Of a stretch of DNA of 64,000 bases, positions 46,245-55,470 are shown one piece after another (position 1 is the stretch's first letter; each line of letters starts with the position of its first letter). The position numbers and the translations under genes were made by a program. The stretch lies in contig JAQCCM010000001.1 of NCBI GenBank assembly GCA_027621175.1, positions 124,001-188,000 on the forward strand, given 5' to 3'. This stretch comes from Bacteroidota bacterium. Lineage in GTDB: Bacteria > Bacteroidota > Bacteroidia > Flavobacteriales > Flavobacteriaceae. The notes under the pieces were generated by a model, which was not told the DNA's origin, did no database searches, and was given only the letters and a program-made list of their open reading frames with translations.

Positions 46245-48627
46245 TGGCTTTAGGTTTACGGAGAATCAACCCAATTATAAGTAAAAAAATCAACCAACCA
46301 GATGCCATAAATAGTGAACCACGACGAATAACATCAGGTTCAAATTTAAAAATCAACTCATAAGAACCCGCAGGAACAATAACGCCACGTAACAGGTAAT
46401 TTACTTTATAATGATGGATGGGTTTGTCATTTAAGTAAGCTTTCCACCCTTTTGGATAATGCATTTCAGAAAATACCGCAAGACGCTCATGATTGAGTTT
46501 TACATTATATCGCAATAGATTATTTCGGTGTTCCACTAATTTTATGAAATCAGAAGGACTAGATTTAAATATAGTTGCATCTAGTTCTTGTGAAAGTGCC
46601 TTTGACTTTGGATTTATTTTTCCCAGTTGCGTCATTTCCTCATTTGCTGAATGAACCTGAATGATTTCATCAACCAGCCAAGCAGCGCCCAATGTTGATT
46701 TACGTGAAGTATATCCATTTTCAAGGGCATCATCTAGTACATATTTGACATTTAACATATCTAATACAACACTGTCCTCTTGTTGAATATAAAAGTCATA
46801 TATTTCTTGAAGGGCTGCGGGTTTTGCACCGTGGTAACCGCCAATGGTACGGTGAAAATAAGCGGTTCGCGCGTTGGATACACCTAATCGAGGTTCAAAA
46901 ACACGATAGCGCGAGGTGTCTTTTAAGATTTCTTTGTCCTGAGGTGTAGCAATAAATGTCTTTTTATGTTGGTATGAAGATACAAATTGGTCTTCATCAA
47001 AGTAGGTGCGGTTTTGCATCCACAAATCGGTAAGTGCCAAAATTATTAATAGCGACAAAAACAATGTTGTCTTTATTTTTTTCTGCCAATACAAGAGTGC
47101 TACAACAACCAACACAACAACAAAAACAACGATTTCAATTATATCATCCAATAGAAGAGCTGCGCGTGCTTCCGTCAGCGGTTTTATTATTTCTGGGTAT
47201 TGAGCAAATGGTTCATAGGAAGATGTAAACGAAAAGAATCCTTTTGCGCCAGCCAACAAGAATAAAATTAAGGCTATATAAACGGATAACACATAAAAAC
47301 AGCGAAATAATTTTTGTCGGGTAATGCCATTGTCTTTCACCAAAAACTGTACGCCTAACATCGCTGCAAATGGTACACAAAGCATCATCATCATTTGTGC
47401 TGAACTGACAGCTCTGAACTTAGCATATAGGGGCAAATAATCTATAAAAAACTGCGTGAGTTCAGGAACATGTTTTCCCCAAGAAAACAACAATGAAATC
47501 CCTATTGTGGTAAGCAATATGATTCGCGTTTTACTGTTAGTTGTTAGCAGCCCAAGTAAGGCAAAAAACAACACTACTATACCTAAGTAAACCGGTGCGG
47601 CAACTATTGGTTGATCGCCCCAATACGGTCGTGCGTAGCTAAAAATAGTATTTGCTGTTTCAGCATCAAGAGAACGAAGAAACGTTACAAAATCACTATC
47701 CATAGGGAAGCTTGCGCTGGAGCTACCACCCACCACATTTGGCGCAAAAAACGTTAATGTCTCAAAAATACCATAACTGTATTCTGTAATATAATCAAAA
47801 GACAAGCCTGCAGTAGCTTCTTTGGGTGAGCCGTCGGGGTTGATTGTTAGTTCAGAGGCGCCTCTTGTACTAAACTTGGTATATTCCAATGTTGCCAAAA
47901 CACCTTGTGCATTGAGTAGAAATGCTATTAGTCCAGCTACCATCAATTTTCCTAAAGGTCTTAAAAGTAGCTGAAACCCGTCTTTACGCCACGTCCAAAC
48001 AGTCCAAAATAAGACTGAAATTGCAGCCATTATTAAGGTGTAATATGTCATTTGAAGGTGATTGGCATGTAATGATAATGCCAAGCCAAGCGCAAACCAA
48101 ATAAAACCCCATTTCTTTTTATCGATTAAAACTTGAAACAACCCTAAAAATACGATCGGAGCATAGGCCAACGCCATGGCTTTGGTGTTATGCCCAACCA
48201 TCAAAATAATAATATAATAGCTTGAAAACCCGTAAGCCAACGATCCAAAAATGGAGGTGGGAATAGAAAAACGCCTACTTTGGGCAAAGAGATAAAAAAA
48301 GAAAAGGTACAAAAAAAGCATATCGGCTGGACGGGGTAAAAAGCGAAGAGCACCATCGATATAGCGCAACACATCAAAAGGATAACGTGGTGTAATTTGG
48401 TAGGTAGGCATTCCCACAAAGGCATTGTCTATCCAATACGGTTCTTCTTCGAATTCCGCACGATGTTCTAAAACCTGACGTTGCATGCCTTTAAACTGAA
48501 CATGATCAGATTGAATGAGCGCTTTTCCAGAAAGAACAGGATAAAAATATAACAAAGAAATAGCTGCAAATAAGAGTGTCACAAACACGTGAGGCAGCAA
48601 AAAACGGAGCTTAAGAAGTTGCATCAT
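46237..48627 (-). CDS. YfhO-family integral membrane protein
   Basis: 796 residues with about 12 transmembrane helices and a large C-terminal soluble part (IFKSSPSDFIKLVEHRNNLLR to KGWKAYLNDKPIHHYKVNYL). YfhO-type proteins belong to the GT-C-like membrane glycosyltransferase group and are often linked to lipoteichoic or surface glycan modification. The N-terminus VTLLFAAISLLYFYPVLSGKALIQSD is typical. It heads the operon with a glycosyltransferase and a flippase. A TATTTTTG -7 box lies just 4 bases upstream of the start. Confidence 0.85.
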   Translation of the reverse strand: MMQLLKLRFLLPHVFVTLLFAAISLLYFYPVLSGKALIQSDHVQFKGMQRQVLEHRAEFEEEPYWIDNAFVGMPTYQITPRYPFDVLRYIDGALRFLPRPADMLFLYLFFFYLFAQSRRFSIPTSIFGSLAYGFSSYYIIILMVGHNTKAMALAYAPIVFLGLFQVLIDKKKWGFIWFALGLALSLHANHLQMTYYTLIMAAISVLFWTVWTWRKDGFQLLLRPLGKLMVAGLIAFLLNAQGVLATLEYTKFSTRGASELTINPDGSPKEATAGLSFDYITEYSYGIFETLTFFAPNVVGGSSSASFPMDSDFVTFLRSLDAETANTIFSYARPYWGDQPIVAAPVYLGIVVLFFALLGLLTTNSKTRIILLTTIGISLLFSWGKHVPELTQFFIDYLPLYAKFRAVSSAQMMMMLCVPFAAMLGVQFLVKDNGITRQKLFRCFYVLSVYIALILFLLAGAKGFFSFTSSYEPFAQYPEIIKPLTEARAALLLDDIIEIVVFVVVLVVVALLYWQKKIKTTLFLSLLIILALTDLWMQNRTYFDEDQFVSSYQHKKTFIATPQDKEILKDTSRYRVFEPRLGVSNARTAYFHRTIGGYHGAKPAALQEIYDFYIQQEDSVVLDMLNVKYVLDDALENGYTSRKSTLGAAWLVDEIIQVHSANEEMTQLGKINPKSKALSQELDATIFKSSPSDFIKLVEHRNNLLRYNVKLNHERLAVFSEMHYPKGWKAYLNDKPIHHYKVNYLLRGVIVPAGSYELIFKFEPDVIRRGSLFMASGWLIFLLIIGLILRKPKAIG

Positions 48628-48631
48628 CTTT

Positions 48632-48639
48632 CAAAAATA
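48632..48639 (-). promoter_or_regulatory. -7 box TATTTTTG for the YfhO operon
   Basis: Perfect TAnnTTTG on the minus strand, 4 bases before the first ATG at 48627. No TTG at the expected spacing was found. Confidence 0.5.
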
Positions 48640-48676
48640 CAACTCTATCCGTAACCTACAGAATTTATAATTCACG

Positions 48677-48684
48677 TATATTTG
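48677..48684 (+). promoter_or_regulatory. -7 box TATATTTG for the outer-membrane protein operon
   Basis: Perfect TAnnTTTG on the plus strand, 3 bases from the ATG at 48688, so the first gene may be leaderless. It lies in the 60-base gap shared with the divergent YfhO operon. Confidence 0.55.
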
Positions 48685-48687
48685 AAT

Positions 48688-49779
48688 ATGAACAAGTTTT
48701 TTACACACTTTTGTGCTGCAATACTTATCTTTTTTATGATCGGTAGCGTTAATGCGCAATACACGGATGTGATTAACAGCAACAGACCTAGTCAATCTAT
48801 GGGGGCGTTTAGTGTTGGTAAAAATGTTTACCAGTGGGAACAAGGTATTTCCTTTAGGCAAGGCGCTTTTGATTCGTTTTCTAATGCGTCTTATTCGGGC
48901 TTGGGTACACGAGTACAGCTTCGTGTAGGTGTTTTGAAAGAACAATTGGAGGTTCTTGGAACAGTAGATTACCAAATGGATGAGCTTATATATCAAAATG
49001 CTATTGGTAAAACCACAACCAACCGTAAGGGATTTCGCGATTTATCATCAGGAATAAAATACTTGCTTTACGATCCGTTTCGCAACACCGAAAAATATAA
49101 ACCAAACCTGTACAGCTATCATGCAAACAACCGTATTCGTTGGCGTGATTTGATTCCTGCCGTTTCTGTTTATGCTGGAGCGCAATTTTCAATAGATGGT
49201 ATCTATCCATATCAAGAGTCATTTTATAATCTTTTTAATTTTAATTATCGCCCCATTGCAGAACCGATTGTTTCCGTAACAGGAATGTTGATTTTACAAC
49301 AGCATCTAAGGCCTGGACTTGTTTTGGTACACAATGTAGGTATGCGATATATTACTGCCGATATCCAGCAAAAAAAACTAATAGGAACACTGACGTACAG
49401 CACGCGTGAAAATTGGTCTGTCTTTGGAGAGTATCAAATTGATGACAGTCCGCTATATCGCGATGTAACACTTGGCACAGGAATAGCGTACCTATTGACT
49501 GAAGACCTTCAAATAGACCTTGCCGTTCAGCACAGTATGAAAACTACGCCAAAACTTTTGACCGCTGGTATAGGTGTTTCATATCGGATTGATAAACACA
49601 ATATTTGGGTAGGACAACCACAAGATTTGAAAGACATCAAGCAAGCTCGGAATGATCGGAAAAAAGCATATGAGGAGGGAAAAACAGCCCGCAAAGCGGA
49701 AAAGCGAAACAACAAAGGGTTACGGAAATTTGATAAAAAACAAAAGCGCATTGAGCGCAAGTTAAATAAGATGCGATGA
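48688..49779 (+). CDS. Outer-membrane beta-barrel (phenol-degradation transporter-like family)
   Basis: 363 residues from the ATG at 48688. The signal peptide (FFTHFCAAILIFFMIGSVNAQ) ends in A-Q. The body is built of amphipathic strands (FRQGAFDSFSNASYSGLGTRVQLRVGVL, DLSSGIKYLL, NWSVFGEYQID) of the type annotated MetA-pathway or transporter (PF13557). The last 45 residues are very basic and helical (KAYEEGKTARKAEKRNNKGLRK), unusual for an outer-membrane protein and perhaps periplasmic. The stop overlaps the next gene by 4 bases (ATGA), giving an operon with the GNAT-like protein and mnmE. Confidence 0.8.
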   Translation: MNKFFTHFCAAILIFFMIGSVNAQYTDVINSNRPSQSMGAFSVGKNVYQWEQGISFRQGAFDSFSNASYSGLGTRVQLRVGVLKEQLEVLGTVDYQMDELIYQNAIGKTTTNRKGFRDLSSGIKYLLYDPFRNTEKYKPNLYSYHANNRIRWRDLIPAVSVYAGAQFSIDGIYPYQESFYNLFNFNYRPIAEPIVSVTGMLILQQHLRPGLVLVHNVGMRYITADIQQKKLIGTLTYSTRENWSVFGEYQIDDSPLYRDVTLGTGIAYLLTEDLQIDLAVQHSMKTTPKLLTAGIGVSYRIDKHNIWVGQPQDLKDIKQARNDRKKAYEEGKTARKAEKRNNKGLRKFDKKQKRIERKLNKMR

Positions 49780-50906
49780 TAGAGATTATTGAGGTTAAAA
49801 ACAGACGGCAATACCGCGAGTTTTTTCGTTTTCCCTTTGTGCTCTATCGCAATTGCCCACAATGGGTTCCTCCAATAACCAAAGAGGAAGAAGATATTTT
49901 TGATCCCAAAAAAAACAAGGTTTTTAATCATGCCATGGCACGACTGTTTTTAGCAACCAAAAATGGTAAAACTGTTGGACGTATTGCCGCGATGATTAAT
50001 TGGGTGGAAGTAGAAGAATTAAAAAAAACCAAAGTGCGCTTTGGGTGGTATGATACCATAGATGACATCGAAGTAAGCAAAAAACTTATTGAGGCAGTTG
50101 AGGGTATCGCTATCGCTGAAGGCATGACTTATATTGAAGGTCCGATGGGATTTTCTAATATGGATAAAGCCGGACTTTTGGTACAAGGATTTGAATATAT
50201 GAATACCATGATTACGTGGTATCATCACCCTTATCAAAAAGAACATTTAGAGCAACTAGGGCTTGTAAAACAAAGTGAATGGATTGAGTTTAAAATTGAC
50301 ATTTACGATGCCAAAGACGCTCCAGAAAAAGTAAAAAAGTTTGCCCAAGTAATAAAAGACAGATACAAGCTTAAAACCTTAAATTTTAAATCTACAAAGG
50401 AAGTTGAACCCCGCGTAGATGAAATGTTTGATTTACTTAATCAAACTTATAATAAATTGCAATCTTTTGTTCCTATTCAGCAGCATCAAATTGAACACTA
50501 CAAAACCAAATACCTACCATATGTACATCCTGATTTTATAAAATGTATTGTGGACGAAAACGATGAAATGATTGGATTTACCATTACCATGCCTTCGTTT
50601 ACGGCAGCACTAAAGAAAATCAACGGAAAGATGTTCCCGTTTGGATTGTATCATTTGTGGCGCGCGCAACGTAAAAATAGCCGAGCGGCATTTTATCTCA
50701 TTGGTATCAAAGACAGTTATCAAAACAAAGGCGTTACAGCCATTATTTTTCAAGAGATTCAAGAAATGTTTAACCGCCGTGGGATTACTGCCGTAGAAAC
50801 TAATCCTGAATTAGAAGAAAACAAAGCCATTCAAGCCCTTTGGAAAAACTATCAGCACGAGTTGCACAAACGTCGTCGCACCTATCGTAAAGAAGTACAC
50901 TTTTGA
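49776..50906 (+). CDS. GNAT-like acyltransferase of unknown substrate
   Basis: 376 residues with two GNAT-like halves. One has LATKNGKTVGRIAAMIN, the other IKDSYQNKGVTAIIFQEIQEMFNRRGI, which resembles an acetyl-CoA binding loop, and VETNPELEENKAIQALW. The N-terminus MIEIIEVKNRRQYREFFRFP and the strand EGPMGFSNMDKAGLLV recur in flavobacteria. I recall some relatives labelled GTP cyclohydrolase; no sequence evidence supports that. It overlaps the previous gene by 4 bases and mnmE by 4, making a coupled operon. Confidence 0.8.
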   Translation: MIEIIEVKNRRQYREFFRFPFVLYRNCPQWVPPITKEEEDIFDPKKNKVFNHAMARLFLATKNGKTVGRIAAMINWVEVEELKKTKVRFGWYDTIDDIEVSKKLIEAVEGIAIAEGMTYIEGPMGFSNMDKAGLLVQGFEYMNTMITWYHHPYQKEHLEQLGLVKQSEWIEFKIDIYDAKDAPEKVKKFAQVIKDRYKLKTLNFKSTKEVEPRVDEMFDLLNQTYNKLQSFVPIQQHQIEHYKTKYLPYVHPDFIKCIVDENDEMIGFTITMPSFTAALKKINGKMFPFGLYHLWRAQRKNSRAAFYLIGIKDSYQNKGVTAIIFQEIQEMFNRRGITAVETNPELEENKAIQALWKNYQHELHKRRRTYRKEVHF

Positions 50907-52297
50907 ATATCAACGAAACTATTGTAGCCTTATCTACCGTTCCGGGTGCTGCTGCTATTGCGGTAGTTCGCCTCAGTGGCGATGATGCCATTGCTATTGC
51001 CGATACATGCTTTCGCTCAAGATTTAATAAAAAACTTACAGCGCAAAGTACGCACAGCGTTCTCCTTGGCGATTTCTATCAAAACAACACGCTACTGGAC
51101 GAAGTCTTGCTTACGGTTTTTAAAAATCCAAACTCTTATACTGGTGAGGATGTGGTAGAAATTTCATGTCACGGCTCGGTCTATGTACAACAACAAGTGT
51201 TGCAAACGCTACAAGATTTGGGTGCACGATTGGCAGAACCGGGGGAGTTTACACTACGTGCGTTTTTGAATAAAAAAATGGATTTGGCACAAGCAGAAGC
51301 AGTGGCAGATCTTATCGCTTCTGAAAGTGAAGCGGCGCATCATATTGCGGTGCAACACCTAAGAGGTGGTATTAGCAGCAGTTTAGGCGAATTACGTGAA
51401 CGCTTGCTTTCTTTTGCTTCCCTCATTGAGTTAGAACTCGATTTTAGCGAAGAAGATGTGGCGTTTGCGGATAGAAAACAACTCAACGAATTGATTAGTA
51501 CCATTAAAAAAACCCTGAAAAATCTATTGGACTCTTTTGCTACTGGGAATGCAGTAAAAAACGGGATTCCTGTTGCCTTGGTGGGAAAACCGAACGCAGG
51601 GAAATCATCGTTGTTAAACGCCTTACTGGACGAAGAGAAAGCTTTGGTTTCGGATATTGAAGGTACTACCAGAGATAGCATTGAGGACACCTTGACTATT
51701 GGCGGAATTCAGTACAGGTTTATAGACACGGCTGGACTGCGTAAAACGGAAGATACGGTAGAAGCCATGGGCGTAAAACGGACGCAAGAAAAAATGGATA
51801 GTGCGTCCATCATTTTGTATGTTGTTGATCCGCAAACCCAAACCGCAACCGAAACAGTAGATGCACTGAAAAGCATGCACCGCGAAGACACTACCCTACT
51901 GCTTGTTATCAATAAAAAAGATTTGCTCTCTCATGAAAAAATCGAGCATTACACCAAAGCCTTAACAGCTTTGGCGGTGGAAAAACTTGTGTTTACGACC
52001 ATGTGTATCAGCACAAAAAGCAAAGCGGATATTGAAGCCTTAAAAACCCACTTTAGCGGACAATTGCAATGGAACACCGGAACTGCGCTTATTAGCAATC
52101 AGCGGCATTGGGCAGCCTTGCAAGCCGCCATGAAAAGCATAAACGAAGTAGCGCAAGGCATAGAAGAAAACCGCAGCAGCGATTTACTGGCTATTGACAT
52201 TCGACAAACACTTCATGAGCTTGGAGCCATTACTGGTGAAGTTACTACCGATGATATTTTAGGGAATATTTTTGCTAATTTCTGTATCGGAAAGTAA
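50903..52297 (+). CDS. mnmE: tRNA modification GTPase MnmE
   Basis: GTPase that with MnmG makes the 5-carboxymethylaminomethyl group of wobble uridine in tRNA. The 464-residue protein has the folate-binding N-terminal domain (TIVALSTVPGAAAIAVVRLSG), the G domain (GKPNAGKSSLLNALL, DTAGLRKTED, NKKDLL) and the end DDILGNIFANFCIGK with the essential Cys. The start is TTG at 50903, overlapping the upstream stop (TTGA); there is no nearby in-frame ATG. It is the last gene of a three-gene operon. Confidence 0.95.
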   Translation: MNINETIVALSTVPGAAAIAVVRLSGDDAIAIADTCFRSRFNKKLTAQSTHSVLLGDFYQNNTLLDEVLLTVFKNPNSYTGEDVVEISCHGSVYVQQQVLQTLQDLGARLAEPGEFTLRAFLNKKMDLAQAEAVADLIASESEAAHHIAVQHLRGGISSSLGELRERLLSFASLIELELDFSEEDVAFADRKQLNELISTIKKTLKNLLDSFATGNAVKNGIPVALVGKPNAGKSSLLNALLDEEKALVSDIEGTTRDSIEDTLTIGGIQYRFIDTAGLRKTEDTVEAMGVKRTQEKMDSASIILYVVDPQTQTATETVDALKSMHREDTTLLLVINKKDLLSHEKIEHYTKALTALAVEKLVFTTMCISTKSKADIEALKTHFSGQLQWNTGTALISNQRHWAALQAAMKSINEVAQGIEENRSSDLLAIDIRQTLHELGAITGEVTTDDILGNIFANFCIGK

Positions 52298-52380
52298 TTA
52301 AGGATTTTTTTTCCTATCCACACCACCCACATTTTGTTTTTATTACATAAAGTTCATAATAGATTTTTATATTTACCAAA

Positions 52381-52947
52381 ATGCATATTATGAAAAAGTT
52401 ATTTCTACTAATTTTCCTACCTATTTTAGGATATGGACAAACAACTCATTACTATGATTGGGGGTATAATACAGCCAATCAACAGATTAATGTTCAATTA
52501 GGAGACACCGTTGAGTGGACTTGGGTTGGCAGTGGTTCTCATAATTTAGTTTCAACTTCAGGAACAGCAAATTTTGATAGTGGATACGGAACAGTGGGGA
52601 AAAAATTCTCTTTAACATTCACCACTGCGGGGTCGACAACTTATGTTTGCTCTCCTCACTCAGGAAACATGTATGGCGCCGTTAATGTGTCAGAAAGTTC
52701 CTTAAGCCTAAATAATTACACAAAAATCAATCATATTAAGATTTATCCAAATCCAACAACTTCAATAGTAACGATACAAGGAGGAAAACAATACCATATT
52801 GAGGTTTACACTATACAAGGTAAAAAGTTAATGGAACGTACAGGAAACGCTATAAATATGGAGCACTTATCTACTGCCACATATATTGTTAAAGCAACAG
52901 ACAAGTCAAATAACGAAGAACTAACCTATAAAGTTGTAAAGAATTAA
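52381..52947 (+). CDS. Secreted cupredoxin-like protein with T9SS sorting domain
   Basis: 188 residues. The signal peptide (MKKLFLLIFLPILGYGQ; the ATG at 52390 is an equally good start) is followed by a plastocyanin/halocyanin-like domain. Type-1 copper ligands are visible as the His in GSHNLVS and the Cys-His-Met in YVCSPHSGNMYGAV. The last 75 residues form a T9SS sorting domain (IYPNPTTSIVTIQGG, then IVKATDK and VVKN). The protein would be exported by Sec and then by T9SS, acting at the cell surface in electron transfer or copper binding. It is a monocistronic gene. Confidence 0.83.
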   Translation: MHIMKKLFLLIFLPILGYGQTTHYYDWGYNTANQQINVQLGDTVEWTWVGSGSHNLVSTSGTANFDSGYGTVGKKFSLTFTTAGSTTYVCSPHSGNMYGAVNVSESSLSLNNYTKINHIKIYPNPTTSIVTIQGGKQYHIEVYTIQGKKLMERTGNAINMEHLSTATYIVKATDKSNNEELTYKVVKN

Positions 52948-53134
52948 GTCCCAAAAAGCGAAAAGGTCAAAAAGAGAGCCAACCATAGCTATTCAATTTG
53001 ACCAATTCAATTAGGAGGTGCAAATATATGTTAAATAGTTATAGTTTTGTTGATTTAAATCAAATAAAACGCAATGAACTTATTTATTAGTATCATATCG
53101 TCTTTCAAGAAAAGAATATAATATTTAATAAATT

Positions 53135-54016
53135 TTAGTCTCTTAGTTCATAAACACGGATGTAATCCACTAAGGTAGTTCTATCTTCTTTTGAGGCGGT
53201 AGCTACTTTACTTCCAGACTCTGGAATTGGATTCCAATTATAGGCTTCAATTGAAAATTGTAAAATCAAGTCTTGGTTGAAAGGGACGGGAGGTGTTAAA
53301 GTATATACATACTCCCCATCCAAATAAAAGAGTAGCTCCGTATGGCTTTTCCAGTAAAAGCCATAGGTATAAAAGCGTTCGTGATTTTTTGTTGGAGGAG
53401 TCATTTTCTTTTGATCCCTAACTTGTTCAACGCATGGAGATCCTCTGTGAATAGAATTTGAATGCATAATTTGGTCCCAATCGTAAGCCCATTTATGCGT
53501 AAGGTCTGTTAGCACACCTACAGATTCTGTAATGTCAATTTCATTTTTATTTTCACAAGTACCCTTATGACACAACCAAAAACCACCTCCCATTTCGGTT
53601 TTATTCATTTTCATTCTACACTCATAATAATGCCCTACCGAAGTTTTTTTATAAGAACGTAATATTCCGCCGTGCTATTTATAGGTAGCATTTCGCACTT
53701 CAACTGGTTTAGGCAACTCGCCTACCTCTATGCTTAGATAACCATCGCCAATGCCAAAGCTTTCTTTTTGAAACAACGCTGGTGGTCTCCCAAGCCAATT
53801 GAGTTCATAGTGACCGTCTGGGTCAATATTCCACTTATTTTCGTTTATTTTATTTCCATTGAACTCATCGCTTAAAGCAGTAACTTTTTTCCATGTTTTG
53901 CCTTCAACATCTGGCGGTTGTGCTTTAGCATGTATAAAACAGGAAAATATCGCTATTAGTATGGCCTTTTTTAAAAGAGAAAATATCATATTAAGCAAAT
54001 TAAATAAAAGGTACAT
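53135..54016 (-). pseudogene. GH16 glycoside hydrolase (agarase/porphyranase-like), broken by an in-frame TAG
   Basis: The two track ORFs at 53675-54016 and 53135-53614 are in the same frame and separated by one stop, TAG at 53675-53677. Translation reads ATYK-stop-HGGILRSYKKTSVGHYYE. The N-terminal part has a signal peptide (LLKKAILIAIFSCFIHAKAQ) and VTALSDEFNGNKINENKWN. The C-terminal part has GGGFWLCHKGTCENKNEIDITES, where ExDxxE gives the two catalytic glutamates, and HERFYTYGFYWKSHTELLFYLDG. The rest of the catalytic domain is intact, so the nonsense mutation is probably recent, or a base error. It would have cut red-algal galactans such as agar or porphyran. No T9SS domain and no neighbouring sugar genes. 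Confidence 0.8.
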
Positions 54017-54071
54017 TTAGAAAACTGAGAATCGGTTAAAATGTATTTGATTAAAAAAAATTAGAAAATAA

Positions 54072-54263
54072 TTACGCCCTGTTTTTTGGTTTTTTGTTTG
54101 GAACGCGCCCTTGGTTCCCCATACCGTCTAAATCTTGGACATCGTAATCCTCTGCCGTATTGTGCTGTTTTGATTTATATTGGCTTGTTACGATACTAAG
54201 GAAAAAATACCCATACACCACCACAATGGTCAATCCGATAAGGAACATAATTTTATTTGTCAT
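54072..54263 (-). CDS. Small single-pass membrane protein
   Basis: 63 residues: an N-terminal transmembrane helix (IMFLIGLTIVVVYGYFFLSIV) and a polar tail ending VPNKKPKNRA. Function unknown. The start overlaps the end of the small upstream ORF (54253-54429) by 11 bases, supporting a two-gene unit of little membrane proteins. Confidence 0.55.
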   Translation of the reverse strand: MTNKIMFLIGLTIVVVYGYFFLSIVTSQYKSKQHNTAEDYDVQDLDGMGNQGRVPNKKPKNRA

Positions 54264-54429
54264 CTCTCCTGCGTTGTCTTATGGCTATAGCAAAACCCAA
54301 AATAGTTATCGGCCAAAGCCCTACGTAAATACCTTCTAATTCGTTTCCTGTAAACCATAAATATATCGAGTACAGAAAACTGATAAAAGCCAATATAATG
54401 GGGTAATATGTGTTTAAAAAATACTTCAC
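54253..54429 (-). CDS. Small two-helix membrane protein with GTG start
   Basis: 58 codons read from GTG 54429 to TAA 54253, too short for the track. The peptide starts (M)KYFLNTYYPIILAFISFLY and continues with ELEGIYVGLWPITILG, ending RQRRRDDK. Two hydrophobic helices separated by a short loop and a basic C-terminus are seen. It overlaps the next small gene by 11 bases. GTG is chosen because no ATG lies in frame; a TTG 12 codons in is the alternative. Confidence 0.45.
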   Translation of the reverse strand: MKYFLNTYYPIILAFISFLYSIYLWFTGNELEGIYVGLWPITILGFAIAIRQRRRDDK

Positions 54430-54555
54430 TTTTATGTCATTTGGCTTTCAATTTAGTTAAATAAAATAAAAAATTAAATTTTTTCATAACATTAACATAA
54501 GAAAACAACTGATATCAGCGTTTTTCTAGTAATTTTACACTTATAAATAAATTTG

Positions 54556-55422
54556 ATGATGAATAAAATCCTAATCTTGTTGTTTGCAATTCCCGTATTG
54601 TTAACTTCATGTGTATCCCAAAAAAAATACAGCGCCTTAGAATCTAGTCAAAAGGAAACCAAAGACTTGCTCAACACAGCTACTGTTAAGCTAAATACTT
54701 GTATAGATGAAAAAGCAAAAAGTGACGCTGCCGTTAGCGCACTCCGCGATCAAATCAACTTCTTAAAAGCCAACAATCAAGAGCTAATCAATAACATGGG
54801 CAACCTCACAACGCTATCGCAGAAAGGTGCCGAGAATTTAGAGCGTTCTCTAGAATCTCTAAAAGAAAAAGACATTCGTATCACCCGCATGCAAGATGCC
54901 GTTACACGAAGAGATTCTGTGACACTTGCCTTGGTAACAAGCCTCAAAGGGGCATTGGTTGATATCAACGACTCTGACATTGAAGTAAATGTTGAAAAGG
55001 GTGTGGTATTTATTTCTATTTCGGACAAACTTTTATTCCGCAGTGGAAGCTATACGGTAACTCAACGTGCCAAAGAAGTGCTTGGTAAAGTAGCTCGTGT
55101 AATCAACGATAAAACAGATTTAGAATTTATGGTTGAGGGGCACACAGACAATGTTCCTGTGAAAACCGACAGCAATGTACTTGTAGATAATTGGGATTTA
55201 AGTGTAAAACGTGCAACTGCCGTGGTACGTATTCTTGAAAAAGATTTCTTAGTTGATCCAGCACGTATGACCGCTGCAGGGCGTAGCTCGTATGTTCCTA
55301 TTGACGATAACACAACAGCTACTGGACGTGCTAAAAACAGAAGAACACGAATAGTTGTACTTCCAAAACTTGACCAATTCTTTGATTTATTAGAGAAGGG
55401 AATGGAAGCCGCTGCGAAGTAA
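54556..55422 (+). CDS. OmpA-family peptidoglycan-associated lipoprotein
   Basis: 288 residues from ATG 54556 (another ATG follows directly). The signal peptide ends in a lipobox VLLTSC, then a helical/coiled-coil section (residues about 25-130, LESSQKETKDLLNTATVKLN). The OmpA C-terminal domain follows, with MVEGHTDNVPV, NWDLSVKRATAVVRIL and TATGRAKNRRTRIVV for meso-DAP peptidoglycan binding. It should anchor the outer membrane to the cell wall. A good terminator follows. A weak -7-like TAATTTTA lies 18 bases upstream. Confidence 0.88.
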   Translation: MMNKILILLFAIPVLLTSCVSQKKYSALESSQKETKDLLNTATVKLNTCIDEKAKSDAAVSALRDQINFLKANNQELINNMGNLTTLSQKGAENLERSLESLKEKDIRITRMQDAVTRRDSVTLALVTSLKGALVDINDSDIEVNVEKGVVFISISDKLLFRSGSYTVTQRAKEVLGKVARVINDKTDLEFMVEGHTDNVPVKTDSNVLVDNWDLSVKRATAVVRILEKDFLVDPARMTAAGRSSYVPIDDNTTATGRAKNRRTRIVVLPKLDQFFDLLEKGMEAAAK

Positions 55423-55445
55423 TCTAAGATTTTATAACGATATTA

Positions 55446-55470
55446 AAGCTGCCTTTGGGCGGCTTTTTTT
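55446..55470 (+). terminator. Rho-independent terminator after the OmpA-like gene
   Basis: Stem AAGCTGCC / GGCGGCTT (one G-U pair) around a TTTG loop, then seven T. It is 23 bases past the stop and meets the convergent helicase gene. Confidence 0.8.

Noticed and set aside
49776-50906. GTP cyclohydrolase label for the GNAT-like protein
   Set aside because: None of the zinc or active-site motifs of FolE or RibA are present; the true folE is at 30784-31380.
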